Positions 12,135-23,742 of a stretch of DNA of 64,000 bases are shown one piece after another (the stretch's first letter is position 1; each line of letters starts with the position of its first letter). This DNA comes from Helicostylum pulchrum. Its lineage: Eukaryota; Mucoromycota; Mucoromycetes; Mucorales; Mucoraceae. A program made the position numbers and the translations under genes. The stretch is from assembly GCA_025677825.1 (NCBI GenBank), contig JAIXMO010000007.1, positions 682,001 through 746,000 on the forward strand. Reading direction: 5' to 3'. The notes under the pieces are model-generated. The model worked only from the letters and a program-made list of their open reading frames with translations. It was not told the origin of the DNA and ran no database searches.

Positions 12135-12942
12135 ATTCTGGAGAAGTGCAGTCTGAGACTTTAGCACCAATCGTATCATCATCAATTTCTCCACCAAAGT
12201 AATACACTGGCAATACTTGACCTCAAATTTGACATGTCCTACAAAAAAATGTTTGACAGTATCAACGTTAATTGTTTCAAAAAAATGGGTACAAGTCTAA
12301 TAAGACATACGTGTCAAGTAAAAAGCATTGATCTCGGCGGAACGTTGAGCAGAATCAGAACAGCTAGTAAAATCAGCCTGCTCGAGAGGTTCGGTCGCGT
12401 CAGCTTGAGTGAAGCCTCCTGACAATGACTTCAGGTACGAATCGCGCATAGCATATTTACGGAGAGACCAGAATTCTGTAAGTTTGGCAAGTCGGTTATA
12501 GGGTTTAATGGGTTTTTTTTACTGGAAAAGCATCAAAAATCATCATCATAATCTAAGTACGCTTCATTGCCATCATATGCACCAGTCCGAAGATCTTGTC
12601 TAGACAGTTCTTCAGAAGCTTCCCTGTCATTTTTCAATCCGTATTTCTCATGTAACATGTTAAAAAAGGCCGCATCCTCTTTTGAAATACTTTCTGATGA
12701 TGAACAATAAATTTCTTAGTCAAATGACTCTAACGCAAAAATTTCTTCCATTGTGTAACCTACTTCGTCAAATGGCTCTGAGTCGCTTGACCATGTTATT
12801 GAAGAAAAAAGGATTTCATCAGGAATCTTAATTATTCTTGTTGAATAAATGTAGTACGGGAGATTTTAAGTTTAAAGTCACAAAATCAGACAACCTGGGG
12901 TTTGTAGCCTCTTCGCAGTATTTAGAAATAAGCTCAGACATT
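12135..12942 (-). pseudogene. Broken unrecognised gene, left of the LINE
   Basis: Read on the minus strand, several coding-like pieces follow one another. A start with MSELISKYCEEATNPRLSDF (about 12942) shifts frame near 12843 into a piece with PDEILFSSITWSSDSEPFDE. That piece crosses one TAA near 12720 and runs through EDAAFFNMLHEKYGLKNDRE to an acidic end YLDYDDDF before a TGA near 12533. After an A-rich run comes a third piece, PYNRLAKLTEFWSLRKYAM, then GGFTQADATEPLEQADF. A plausible intron (GTATGT from about 12322) leads to YYFGGEIDDDTIGAKVSD and a stop near 12136. I do not recognise the family. Balanced amino-acid composition and acidic clusters suggest a once-functional gene of about 270 residues. 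The LINE poly(A) tail lies ~75 bp upstream of its putative start. Confidence 0.35.
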
Positions 12943-13018
12943 GAATTAGTAACGCGTGTTCTATTGTTGAAAAGTGTTAAATAGAAGCTTGTTGTGCAAG
13001 ATACGATTAAAATCTGGG

Positions 13019-15995
13019 TTTTTTTTTTTTTTTTTGGCAATGAGCACGTAGCAACGAAATGTGCAGTATTGCCCGAGCTAGTTATGAATGAAACAGAATA
13101 AAAACCCTCCCAGGGGACAAGAGGAAAAAAAAAAAAAGAGAAGAAACGGGAAAAAGAAAAGGTGAGGTAAAGAAACCAGATCAGAGTAGCCAGAAAGATT
13201 TACACTATTCCTTGGGTAACCAGTTCAACAACTTTCGACCAGGATCAACAGGAGGAGGAGGAGGAGGAGGATATTTGCCATGAAAATAATAGTCAAGTTC
13301 ACAAAGTATTGTACATAGTATTGGCCAGAGAGTAAACCAACTAAGGCAATCAAATCGACAGCGAAACTTATGAGTAGGCAGCATATTGAGTAAAAAGGAT
13401 ATTGGATCTATAATTGTAGATGGTAGATATAGTCTGTGGTGGACATTTAGACATTCAAAAACATGTTGACGACTCCAGTTCCGATGTGGATGATAGACGC
13501 ATTCAGTAGGTTTACCACCCGGTAACCAGCCAAGACGCCAGCGGAGGACACGACTTCTTTTCGATTTTGTCATCGGTAGCCAGAGAATTGGATCGGTATC
13601 CATGTGTGGACGACACGACAGAAGAAGACTAGAACTCGAGTTTGCACGGAGAGGCCTAGATTGATCATTGATGAAAGAATCCCTAATAGCATAGAACTAT
13701 TTGAGACTAATACCTTCAGAGAGCTCAGGCTTGCAATAGGAGTACCACATGGGAGTAAGTGTGGGTTTGTACCAGTGAGAGCGACTATTTGAATTTTGAA
13801 TATGAGGCAGTAAAGTTGCAAGAAGGGTATTTTCAGGTAAATAAATGGATCTGTAGAGATATTGGGCTTGAAGAATCGCAGTTCTAGTTTTCATGGATGG
13901 GAGATTGACCAGGTGTAGCATGACTGTAGCAGACGATCTGGAGTGACCTCCAAAGATGCGTCGGATGCATGAATTTTGAAAATCGTCAACTTGTTTGATA
14001 AGTTTACCATTAAGAGAGCTGATAGCAAGACCGTAATCCAGTTGAGAACGAACCATTTGACTGTAGAAACGACAAGCAGGCAGAGACGGGAAACCTTTAG
14101 AGTTAAGACCAATAACAGTAAGCTGATTCATAGTGAGGGAGGCTTTGTTGATATTTTGTTGAACTAAAGTAGCATAGTCTAATAGACCACCAGGTTTGAT
14201 AGGAATACCAAGATAAGGGAAAAAGGAAGCTTTTGGGATAGCGGCACCATACAATTTATAAGTCAAGAAATCATCTGCATGTGTAACTATGACGCATTTT
14301 AATGGGTTCCACCGGTAGACTAGAGAGTAATAGTGTTCTTCGCATGTAAGTATCAGTGAGGGGTGTTTTTCAGGAGGGGCAATTAGAATTACATCATCCG
14401 CATAGAGCAAGCAATTGATAGAGGGTACTAAGCTAGTGATAATGTCACCCTGGGGAGCTGGAGGGAGATTGCCAGATAGCCGTAAAAGTTCTGGAAGCTG
14501 ATTAATGTAAATGGAATACAGAAAGGGGAAGAGAATGGATCCTTGGAGTACGCCAGTTATTGGAGAGGATCGGTAGGAAGCGCGATTATCAAGAAGAACT
14601 TCAATTTGTACTTGATCAAAAGGATTTTGGAGAATGCCAAGTAGGGCTGGGCAGAGATGGGGTTCTAGTACTTTCCATACGTAGGAACGATCAACAGTAT
14701 CATATGCGGATTTGATATCCAAGAAGGCTAGAGCAGGGAAACAATTGTGGTTACGTCTAAGAATAAAACATATTCCAATGAGACAGTTGACTTGATATAG
14801 AGCGCTTCGAGATTCACGGAATCCGCCTTGAAAAATATCAAGAGCAGGGCTTTGATCTAACAGGCTAGGATACAAACATTTTCGAACAGTTTGCGAAAAA
14901 TTGAAGTTAAGCTAATCGGTCGAAAATTACCAGGCTCAGATTTAGTGCCGTTCTTGTGAATGGGTACTACTTGAGCAATTCGCCACGATAGAGGGGTATA
15001 TGACCATTGCCAGCAGAGACGAAAAAAATACAATAGCAGGGAGACAAGAGAGGGAGCTAAAGGTAGCAACATTTCAGTTTGGACATGATCAACACCAGGA
15101 GCCTTCCTTCGAGGGAGCTGTTTGAGATTGTCAATAATTAGGTCTGATGTGAAAGTACAAGGATCTAGGGTGAATGGAATAGCAGAAGATTTGGAGGGAG
15201 AAATATTGGGTGAGGGAGGGGTGTGAGATAATAGATGGCCTGCATATATGCCTTGGAGGTGATCAGCCATTACATTAGCTGGAGATTGAGTAGTAGTTCC
15301 AGGATCTGGGGAAAAGGAAGGTTTAATATTTCTTTTTTTCCGGATACGACTCAGTCGTGCAATTGCTTTAGTATACTCGCCTTTAGACATTTGGTCACAA
15401 AATTGCTGCCATGTTTCTCGCCGTCGTTGTTGTATCAGGCGTTGAAGTCAGGCACTAGTTTCTTGATGTTTCAGCCAGAATTTCAGACAGTTGAGCCCAC
15501 TTGCTTTTCGCCACTTTTTATAATAGAATTGTTTGAGATCAAAGGTAGAGGTCATTTCGGGGGTCCAGAATTGTTTTAGATAAAAGTCATCACTCGATCC
15601 TTTTTTCCGCACACTTGATCTAATGTATCATAAATACTTTGACACAATGATGTTGAAAACTCTTCAATATGGGTGGTCGCAGAATCGAAACCATGAAAAG
15701 AGGGGACAGTATCCACATCCGTATCAGATGCCAGGTTGTAGGGGAAGAGATTCTTGTATTTTTGGGTGGTTTTTATCTTCTTGAGTTGATTCAGACGCCA
15801 TTGTGGTCGAGCAATGGTGTTGGAGGAGCAATGAAGGGAAAGGGCCCTCGTCACGTTGAAGGAAAGGTTAAAAAGGAATGATTAGAGTTCAACGAGAGGT
15901 CATCCGTTATAGATAAGTGAAGGGAGTCTAGGTCGGTGTTGCTAAGAAAGTAATCAATTATGCTTGTACCTTGAAAAGCGCGCTTTATATACAGT
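13019..15995 (-). mobile_element. Decayed 5'-truncated non-LTR retrotransposon (L1-like LINE)
   Basis: Minus-strand element with a 17-18 nt poly(A) tail at its 3' end (poly-T at 13019-13036 on the plus strand). From the 5' side: the end of an AP-endonuclease domain (GTSIIDYFLSNTDLDSLHL, about 15885-15990), a linker, then reverse transcriptase (15390-13697) with RRKAPGVDHVQTEMLL, GNFRPISLTS, FLDIKSAYDTVDR and the catalytic LLYADDVILIA. A C-terminal Cys/His region sits near 13400-13550. It is broken by a TGA at 15448-15450 and by frameshifts near 15590, 14875 and 13700-13600. Most of the endonuclease and any ORF1 are absent, the usual result of aborted target-primed reverse transcription. A clear target-site duplication was not found by eye. 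Mucoralean Grem-LINE1 elements are a candidate family, untested. Confidence 0.88.
13252..13269. repeat. (GGA)n run encoding poly-proline in the LINE
   Basis: Six GGA units on the plus strand, read on the minus strand as a run of about seven prolines near the C-terminal end of the last LINE frame (stop at 13205-13207). Likely grown by slippage after insertion. Confidence 0.85.
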
Positions 15996-16474
15996 GTATG
16001 TATGGCCCCAATTGGCGGATTTGAAAACCCAATTAACGGCTTTAAAATTTTCAGACAGCAGATTCCTATAACCTAATGGCCCTTAGGATTTTAATATAAA
16101 TAGAGAGGTTCTTTATTTAAACACTTTGAAAAAACATCACCCAAACACAACACAAGCGAGATGTTCTGGGATAAACCCGCGGTCATTGAAGTGCCTCCCG
16201 AGCAAGACGAATCCCGCACCACTGGATTGAACTCAGTTTTATGTTATAAATCTTAAACTTGTAAGTTTATAAGGTGATAAGGGTGGTTAAACCATAGTTA
16301 ATGAATTTGCAAAAATATAGAAGAACTGCCAAGTCATAATAAATTTTTATAAAAACAAATTGATATTTACTTATAAATTTATATAACGTAAAATATGTAT
16401 CTTCGATAATTTTAATAACTAAACGAGTCTCATATTTGTTCTACATGTAGTATAATTAATAGTCGTATTTAGTC
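15996..16474. other. Gap with a TATA motif and a short plus-strand ORF
   Basis: Right of the LINE 5' junction. TATAAATAG at about 16098 is followed ~60 bp on by an ATG (16160) opening a 31-codon frame starting MFWDKPAVIEVPPEQDE. A stop ends it and no following exon is evident, so it may be the 5' stump of a lost gene. Confidence 0.3.
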
Positions 16475-16680
16475 CTCAATGTTATTATTCCAAATGCTTT
16501 GAAGTCTGATAAGCTTCTTCTTCCATATTTTCAATTCTAGTTCTCGCTTCTCAATGAGTTGCTCTAAATTGATAATACTATTTTTTAAATCGTCTTCCCA
16601 TTGCTCACTCAATCTTCTTTTTTGTCCAGTTACGATACTGACAGTATCATCATCAGATTGAGTATTTTCAGCTTATGGTA
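16475..16680 (-). pseudogene. Isolated coiled-coil exon, unrecognised
   Basis: A 67-codon minus-strand frame preceded by an AG acceptor (ATAAG before 16679) reads AENTQSDDDTVSIVTGQKRR, then a charged amphipathic helix NLEQLIEKRELELKIWKKKL, and stops at 16475-16477. It looks like the last exon of a gene with a nuclear-type basic patch and a C-terminal coiled coil. A candidate upstream start lies near 16826 but no clean donor joins the two in frame. Either a small gene with an unusual intron or a left-over 3' exon. Confidence 0.3.
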
Positions 16681-17003
16681 AATGGGAGTAGAATAAAAGA
16701 TATATATAATAAAATGGAGGGTCAAGTATAAATACTGTGAGACTGGATAATAGTGTTTTATTATATAAAAAAAGATCTGAGGATTATAAGAATTCTGTTC
16801 TAAGGTTGTATTTATACCATTTACCAAAGAGACATTAAGTATTTTTAGTAAGCTATATTTATTAGTGTCTTTACATTATATCATTTTATGGTGTAATTTA
16901 TACGCTAGACTTTTAGTTTATATTACTTAGCTTCATTTAATATACTAGTCTTTGACTTATGATGTAAGTGTTTTTAGTTACTTTTGAATAATTATATTCC
17001 ATA
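16681..17003. other. Gap, nothing supported
   Basis: AT-rich. Contains an ATG-started minus-strand frame (16827-16630) rich in Tyr, Ile and Phe that looks like chance translation of AT-rich DNA, apart from its first ~17 codons, which could belong to the exon at 16475-16680. Confidence 0.3.
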
Positions 17004-17508
17004 TCACGACACAGCTTCGTGTACAGTAGTAATAGTACTTGCAATAGGTTGGTGATTTTCAGTTTCATTTACAGTAATAGGGGCATCATTAGCAGCAGGT
17101 TGGTGATTTTCAGTAATGGAGATAATGTTAGCATTAAGACAAATACAAAATCCTGAGCTATTATTCACTGCAGCTGTATCGATCAACGAAAGATCCTGTT
17201 CAACAGATTACTACAAACATTGCATAATTAATATTAAATTACACTTACATAAATAACAGGTGCTTTGTTCGTTAGAGCTAGTTTAACAACAACGTTTGGT
17301 AATTTTAAGCATAAACGCTGCCGTTTGATATTATATGCGTAGTAAAAAATAGTGCTATCATTGACATTTTCAAAATGCAGGTGGGCAAATCTACAGTAGT
17401 AGTGACATTGAACGATCAGAGGATTGGAATCCAAAATCATAAAATTATTCTTACCCGTTTCCAAGTTCCTTTTTGACATGAATAGGCTTTGTTATTCCAC
17501 AAGAAAAC
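17004..17508 (-). pseudogene. RRM-like gene fragment, 5' end missing
   Basis: Three minus-strand exons fit together in one frame: about 17508-17455, 17390-17249 and 17195-17004, with GTAAGA...GTAG and GTAAGT...CAG introns. The first two join as ITKPIHVKKELGNGFAHLHF, which has the spacing and aromatics of an RRM beta3/RNP1 element. The last exon holds two near copies of ENHQP(A/I) and ends at TGA 17004-17006. There is no start codon; upstream the DNA becomes the antisense Ty3/gypsy integrase relic within about 15 bp. I infer the 5' half was removed or displaced by that element. The RRM call is from motif shape only. Confidence 0.4.
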
Positions 17509-17518
17509 AATATTAAAT

Positions 17519-18290
17519 TTAATTCATCTTGGAAAACTTACCAAGTATAACTAGTGGTGAATATTTCACACCTCCTTCACAAAAAGAACGTGATGACCTT
17601 TTGAAACTTGAACATATCAAGGGGCACTTCGGTGAGGAGGCATTAATAAATGTCATCAAAAGAAAAGGCATATACTGAACTAACATTAAAAAAGATGCAA
17701 GTGAGTTGCTACAAGCATGTGTTCAATGCCAACGTCATGTAATCACACGTAAGGGATTTAACCCATTAAGACCTGTACTTGCAACATTTCCTGGTGAAGC
17801 ATGGGGAATTGATCTCACTGGTCCTTTCATTCGTTCTAAACAAGGTAATCAGTATTTGTTAGTAATGATAGACATAGCTTCAAAATATTACGTTTTAAAA
17901 GCTATACCAGATAAATAAGCTACGACTGTTTGTAACGAACTATTAAATGTGATTTGCACTTTTGGTCCATTTAAAAAATTACAAAGCGATCATGGTTCCG
18001 AATTTGTCAATAAAATAATGACTACAATCAGAAAGCACATTGCGTTTGATCATGCTTTAATTTCTGTGTACCATCCAAGAAGTAATGGCGCTTCAGAAAG
18101 AGCTGTTCAATCTGCTGTTAAGACCATAAAAAAACAAATAAATGGTAATGTTGCCGATTGGGACTGTAAGGTTGCTCCAACACAGCCTTTTTTTAAGCTG
18201 CTGTTTTTAATAGAAGTATTGTTCGTAGTAAAACACTTGGATCCTTTTTCGTATCTTTTTCAAGATTCTTCGAAAGTAGTATAGCTTTAT
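17519..18290 (+). mobile_element. Ty3/gypsy integrase remnant
   Basis: A plus-strand integrase fragment: an H2C2 zinc motif (EHIKGHFGEEAL ... ACVQCQRH), then the rve core. Catalytic acidic residues are present: Asp in AWGIDLTGPF, Asp in LQSDHGSEFVN, Glu in YHPRSNGASERAVQ. Two in-frame stops (TGA near 17676 where a Trp codon is usual, TAA at about 17916) and a frameshift in a T-run near 18190 inactivate it. No gag, protease, reverse transcriptase or LTRs are visible, so only a fragment of pol is left. Weak coding-like residues continue to about 18480. Confidence 0.85.
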
Positions 18291-19387
18291 TGTAAGAGGA
18301 TGCTGATAGCCAGCGAAAAAACTATAAAACCAAAGTAGCGAGCACATTTTTTTAAAAAACTCGGTACAGTTCACTACACAAATAAAGAGGAAAATAGTAT
18401 GTTGTCAAAATCAAACACAGGCATATTTGGGCTAATCCGTCGCATAGATATCTGGGAGCATTAGATAGCAACAATGGTGCCGGTTAAGAAAAAGAAGTTA
18501 ACCTTCGTTGGAATTATTCTTTACAAGTACTGTCAATGTTTACTATTTAAAGATATAATGTTTGATTTTTATTTTACATCTATAATATCATTAGTTTTTT
18601 TTTGAAGTTTTCATAATGATACCAGTAAAAAGCCTTGTAGAATTTGACTCTATACTGAATGGTGTAAAAGGATGGACTTTTTTTTTTATCTTGGTATACA
18701 GGAAAATAAAATATCAGCTGTACGTAACTTTTCCTCTTTCTCTCCCATAGTTTTTAGTGTACTTTAAACAACTTGGATTATCAATGCAGGGTCTCAATTT
18801 TCAACATAAAAAAATCACAAACAACAATACGTCTTTAAACATGGAAAAAAAAACTAATTTACTACCGCTATTGTATATAGTTTTGAACTGAAACGTTTTT
18901 TTTTTTTTGAAAAAAAACACCACTGAAAAAACCTGTGGTTCGAGTGCTTTTTTGCAATTACCAGTCGAAAAAGTGATATAAAGTTACTTCCAAGTGTTAT
19001 TTGTAACCGCCTAACGAGAAAGCGTTCTAAAGTGTTGAGGTTTTTTAAAGTTTTTTAAAAGTCTTTACTAGCTTTCTACGGTTATTTCTATCGTGTTCAA
19101 ATCATTGTCTTTACTTCACTTTTTTTTAGCAGTGATCATGCTTCCCCCAACAATGGATCCATCTATCTTTCTCTTATTCATCTTCTGTGTATATACAAAT
19201 AACTCGCACTATGGTACATACTTTTAAAAAGGTACCTCTGACATCCCTTCTCTTTATCTCCCCTTTTTTTTAAGCCAATTCTCTTATAAGGTAGCGTCGA
19301 CATATACAATTAGCCTAAAATTACAACCTTTTTTATTACATTTTTACCCACCATTGTGGGGAGATCTGGAAAATAATTTTAAATCCC
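18291..19387. other. Gap, degraded DNA
   Basis: About 1.1 kb with poly-T/poly-A runs and no supported gene. The first 200 bp may be the decayed end of the gypsy pol. Confidence 0.4.
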
Positions 19388-20015
19388 CTACTCTAAAGAG
19401 GCGGGTAAATAACCTTTCTCGATAGCAGCACGAATGATATGTTTAGCTTCAATATCAGGAGTAGGAATAATATCAGCAATAATAACAGCCTCCTCTTCTT
19501 CCTTTGGCTCTTCTAAAATATCTAATTGTGATTGAAGCATAGATGCAGGCATAAAGTGACCTTGACGGCTTTGAATTCTCTTTAATAAAAGTTCTTTGCT
19601 GCCTTTCAAGTAAACAAAGACCACAGTACCAATATCAGTAGGTACCTGACGCAAAATATCTCGATACACTTTCTTGAGAGACGAACAAGTTACGACAACT
19701 ACTCGGTTTTTGGATTGTAAATCGAGATCTTTTACTTCTAAAGCCTTTTTTGTAAGATGGTCACGGATTTCACGAAGCCAAGGCCAACGATCATCGTCTT
19801 GTAAAGGGTATCCTACGTAATACGCATAAATTTTAAGACGTTTCTAATTTATTTTTTTCTGTTGTACCTGCTGCCATTTTATCTACATTGGATTGAGGGT
19901 GAAGCGAATCACCTTCGATATATTCACACCCCAAAACGTTTTGTATTTCTTCAGCCACACTGCTCTTACCGCAACCGGCTGTACCCATAAGTACAAAAAT
20001 AGGAACTGCTGCCAT
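19388..20015 (-). CDS. Gluconokinase
   Basis: Two minus-strand exons, 20015-19868 and 19812-19388, give 190 residues, the usual size of the GntK family. The N-terminus has a P-loop (LMGTAGCGKSSVAEEI) followed by EYIEGDSLHPQSNVDKMAAG, the gluconate-binding HP motif of the family. Across the intron it continues YPLQDDDRWPWLREI, with Arg/Trp residues typical of gluconokinases, and SRQGHFMPASMLQSQLDILE near the C-terminus. It phosphorylates D-gluconate to 6-phosphogluconate for the pentose phosphate pathway in the cytosol. Confidence 0.93.
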
Positions 20016-20761
20016 TATTATTTTTATATATATACTAGAAGAAAATATAAGAAAAGAAAAAGGGAAAGGGGAAAATATATACCATCTTTTCCCAACGCAC
20101 TTATTATAAACCCCATCATTTTTTTTTACTCCATTTGGTGGATTATGTCTGACTTTGGACTATCTTTTTCCCGTTTCCAATAAAGTTTATTCCCGAAAAA
20201 TACATCCTGCATTCTTTTTCTTGGGATTATTGATTCGTATCTAAATTTGTGATTTAAAATCATCTAACAATGAATTACCGTATTAAATTACTCTAATGTA
20301 ATGTTTGGACTTGTATAAGGCTCATGACGGAACGCAAAAAAAAAAAAAAAAATACCATGCAAAACATATTTATTAATGCTGTTATTTACTAATAGTAATT
20401 GGCACGAAGACTAGCGGATCCATCATTATTTGTTAGATGAGATGGAATTGTAAAGTCAATAAAGGGTAGTAAACGAGGATCAAAGACATTGCTTCTCTTG
20501 TCGAATAAAACAAAAAAAACGATAAAAAAGACCTGTATTTCTGGCCCTGATTAAAATCCAATCGATAAACTCATTGAGGATAAAGGATAACACTAATATA
20601 TCAAATTTTAGCTGATACAGCAATGGTCTTCGTTGATAAAAAAGTATGCTTTTATTCGGAGTCATGACAATGTCAATATTAGTTTTCTCTTACGAGTTAC
20701 AACAACAGTGTTTTCCATTAAAATTGTTTATTAACTAATCATTGTTAGCTAATACAATTAT
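20016..20761. other. Gap with a possible 3' exon on the minus strand
   Basis: Between two minus-strand genes. A minus-strand frame from an acceptor at about 20547 to TAG at 20389-20391 reads FFIVFFVLFDKRSNVFDP, then FTIPSHLTNNDGSASLRANY. This is not shadow-like (balanced composition, short hydrophobic run, polar tail). I could not join it to the MFS gene or to a start codon; it may be a last-exon relic. The rest is AT-rich. Confidence 0.3.
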
Positions 20762-22910
20762 TTATATATAGCTTTGGTATAGTGGCATTAAAGCAAAGGT
20801 GAAAAAGACAATCCAAGAAACTAATAACCAAAATGCAGATATTGAGACATAAACATAAGATTTCTTATCTGTCAGTTTGGACCCAATCATGCTCAAAGCA
20901 GTTAACTTTTCTTGTGTGATTTTTTCTAATTGCTCATTTTCAGCGTGCATATAAAGTGTCTTTTCATCTTCTTCTTTGTTTTGCACTTCTTGTAATCGAC
21001 GTTGACGTTCTTGTTTATCTGCTTGTAACCAGCCTGATAATAAGACACGATCCATAAACCAAAAGAGAACAACAATTAGAGTAGAAAAAGCAGCCATGGA
21101 AAGGTAAAGGATCATGACACCATCGTATTCTGTTTGTAAATCTGTAATATCATCATGTGGGTCGCCGTCGTGAAAAGTTAAATCTTGAACATAACCCACA
21201 AGAACAGATACAATGGTCGTACCAATATTGTTAAAACATTTATGTAATCCCATACCTGTACCAGCAAGTTCGTGGGGTAATAATAAAGACGTAGAACTGA
21301 GAACTGATACTGGCCCTAATGCTAAAGCAAACGAAAAAATAATCATGCCAATGGCAGGTGTCACCCAAGTATAAGCCAATAAAATCATGGATGTCATTAA
21401 AATTAATGTTGCGAAAAACACTAAGTTTTTCGGATTAGTATAAATTTTGTATTGTTTTTTTTTCGAAACTTACGAAATGTGAGACGTTTACCGTATTTAT
21501 GAACTACAATACCCATAATTGGTGCCATTACGATAGGAACAACTTGGGTAAGACTACTTTGATACTGTTACAGAATTTTTTTAGCCTTTTTTTTTCTTTT
21601 CTTTTTTTTTTTCGATTTCATATACTTACACCAGCCATAACACTAGAGGTGTTATATCTAAATTCTACATATTCACTAAGATTACAGAAATAATAATTTT
21701 TATGAATATGTATACATGTATATGTATATATATATATATATATATTGCTACTTCTTACGTTGCAACATCATCAAAACTACTCAATACACTGGACATAGTC
21801 AATTGTATTAAGGGAATCATCCAAAACGTCTTTGGTAAATAAAACAAGACAGAGTAAGACCATTTAAACGAACGTGATTGTTGTTGAAACGAAGACATGA
21901 TTGAAGAAATATCTGGAACGGGTGTATTTGATTCCAGTTTTTCTTTTCCTTGATGCTCTTGTTTAAATTCATTTTTATAAGTACCGCGATATTGATTAAT
22001 CTCTTTACCAGTTTTTGTAGCCAAACCCTTTTTCCACATTACAATCCAGTAAATGGAATTAATTAAGGCACCACCTGCGCAGAATATAGTAGCGACATGA
22101 ATTGGTGAAGCGTGAGAGCCAGTAGAATTGAAGATGGGATAAGCGACCATTTTGGCAGCCCATTTGGTTAATCGGGCTACACATAATAGAATGCCTATAA
22201 TAATAGCTAATTCTTTATCTCGAAACCAGCGAGATAAAATACCTTCTTGCATGGTCACAATCATACCTCCTCCAAGACCATAAAAAATTTGACCTGTCAT
22301 CATACATGGATAACTATTTTTAGTAGCACCGATCGAAACCAATAAGCTGCCAAAAAAAATGACAAAACTCACAATCGTAGTGGCTCGAATAGGACCGAGG
22401 CTAGAGATATCATCAATAAAGACACCGGCAAGTAGTGGTAAAAATGTGTTGACTAATGTGACAGAAGATAAAAGGATACTAAATTGTGTATTATTGATGT
22501 TCATTTCCTAATGGGCAAAACGGCAAACAAATTCTATTGGGATCAGTTTATCCGACAATTTTTTTTTGTAGCACAGAAAAAAAAAAAACTTACAGATTTT
22601 AGTGTTGTTTTTAATGTTCCAAGCGTTGCCTCGAGGTAATGACAACCCACTGCGTCAAATAAATAAATAAGGCACATTGCTATAAATTAAATTTTTCAAT
22701 TAGCTTACCTGGTAAAGCAAGCATACAGAGTAAAACTAGCATTTTCATTTTCCAACTAGCGTTCATGGCAGCTTGATCTTTGGAATTCAGTGATGTTAAA
22801 GTCGAATGTCGACGAGAAGAATTTATTTTACTGCTACGACCATCATACTGTAGCTCAGACTGTGCTGTATTATGATTTGTAGGAAACAAGTCATCATGTA
22901 TTGAATTCAT
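20762..22910 (-). CDS. MFS transporter, MFSD1-like
   Basis: Six minus-strand exons: 22910-22709, 22649-22594, 22507-21759, 21675-21630, 21564-21474 and 21420-20762; 600 residues. The N-terminal ~50 residues are polar and Ser-rich, then about 12 hydrophobic helices. Signatures include SEMNINNTQFSILLSSVTL, GQIFYGLGGGMIVTMQEGI, and the loop GRIVxK-like RWFRDKELAI; the second half has PHELAGTGMGLHKCFNNIG. This layout matches the eukaryotic MFSD1 branch, found in lysosomal or vacuolar membranes, where human MFSD1 exports dipeptides. Substrate here is inferred only from family. A ~140-residue charged loop separates the two halves. The 46- and 56-nt exons are supported by frame. Confidence 0.85.
21725..21745. 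repeat. (TA)n run in MFS intron 3
   Basis: About ten TA units within the 83-nt intron between exons 3 and 4 of the MFS gene. Confidence 0.85.
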
Positions 22911-23742
22911 AATAACAATAAAAAGTTTAGAAAGAAGAGAAAGAAAGAAAGATCGGTAAACATTGTTGAACCTGAATAAACTACAGACGTTATAGTCGTT
23001 CCGCTTTCAATTCATCGGATTTTTAAACTTTGTTTGGTCACAGAAGGTATCATTTACTTGAAAAATAAGATTTACGTATTTATTACACAGAGAGCGGAAA
23101 TAGTTTAAGGTAGAGTATGTTGTAGTGTTGATAGCTAAGATATTATGCATTTATTTTGTTTACAGGGCAGTAAAACGATCATACATGCTAAATTATCCAA
23201 TCGAATATTCGCATAGTTATTTTATTTTTTATTATAACATTACCTAATAACGATAAGTGACACTTAAACAAAAAGGCTGCAGATAGTTAACAAATGTTTC
23301 TGTTTATCTAGCATATTACACATGTAAGTGTAGATTCGCTTTCAAGACCACTAAACACGTTATGATCCAATTAACTTTATTGTTAATTCGTTAAATACTT
23401 ATCACTATTTCAGGCATAAAATGAATAAGGATAATGTAACTGCATACAATGTACATACACAAACAGAAAAAAAAAAAATATGTGATTACTTCTATTTATC
23501 CTGCAAAAAAAAAAGAAAAAAAGAAAAGGTTAAGAACGCATAGATTTACGGTTATCACTGTGAAAGGTTCTCCATAACTAAGAGAATACATATAATACTA
23601 GTAAAACTTTTCTTGAAAAAAAAAAACGACCATAAATAAGATCGTTTTATTCATCACGTGGATTTAATTACAATTATTAAATTTTATTAAAGGTTCCCCT
23701 TCTTTTTTTTTTATTCATCATCTTTTTATTTTTTCACATCAC
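22911..23742. other. Divergent promoter region
   Basis: 832 bp between the minus-strand MFS gene and the plus-strand SGNH gene. No coding sequence seen. Pyrimidine tracts precede the SGNH start. Confidence 0.5.

Noticed and set aside
13604..15881. Plus-strand ORFs across the LINE (e.g. 15235-15579)
   Set aside because: Antisense of the reverse transcriptase; the minus strand carries the RT motifs and poly(A) tail.
17249..17455. Similarity of RFAHLHFENVN to RFGHLLFQNVN in the SLS1-like protein
   Set aside because: Once the intron is removed the first residue differs and the following 40 residues do not match; probably coincidence.
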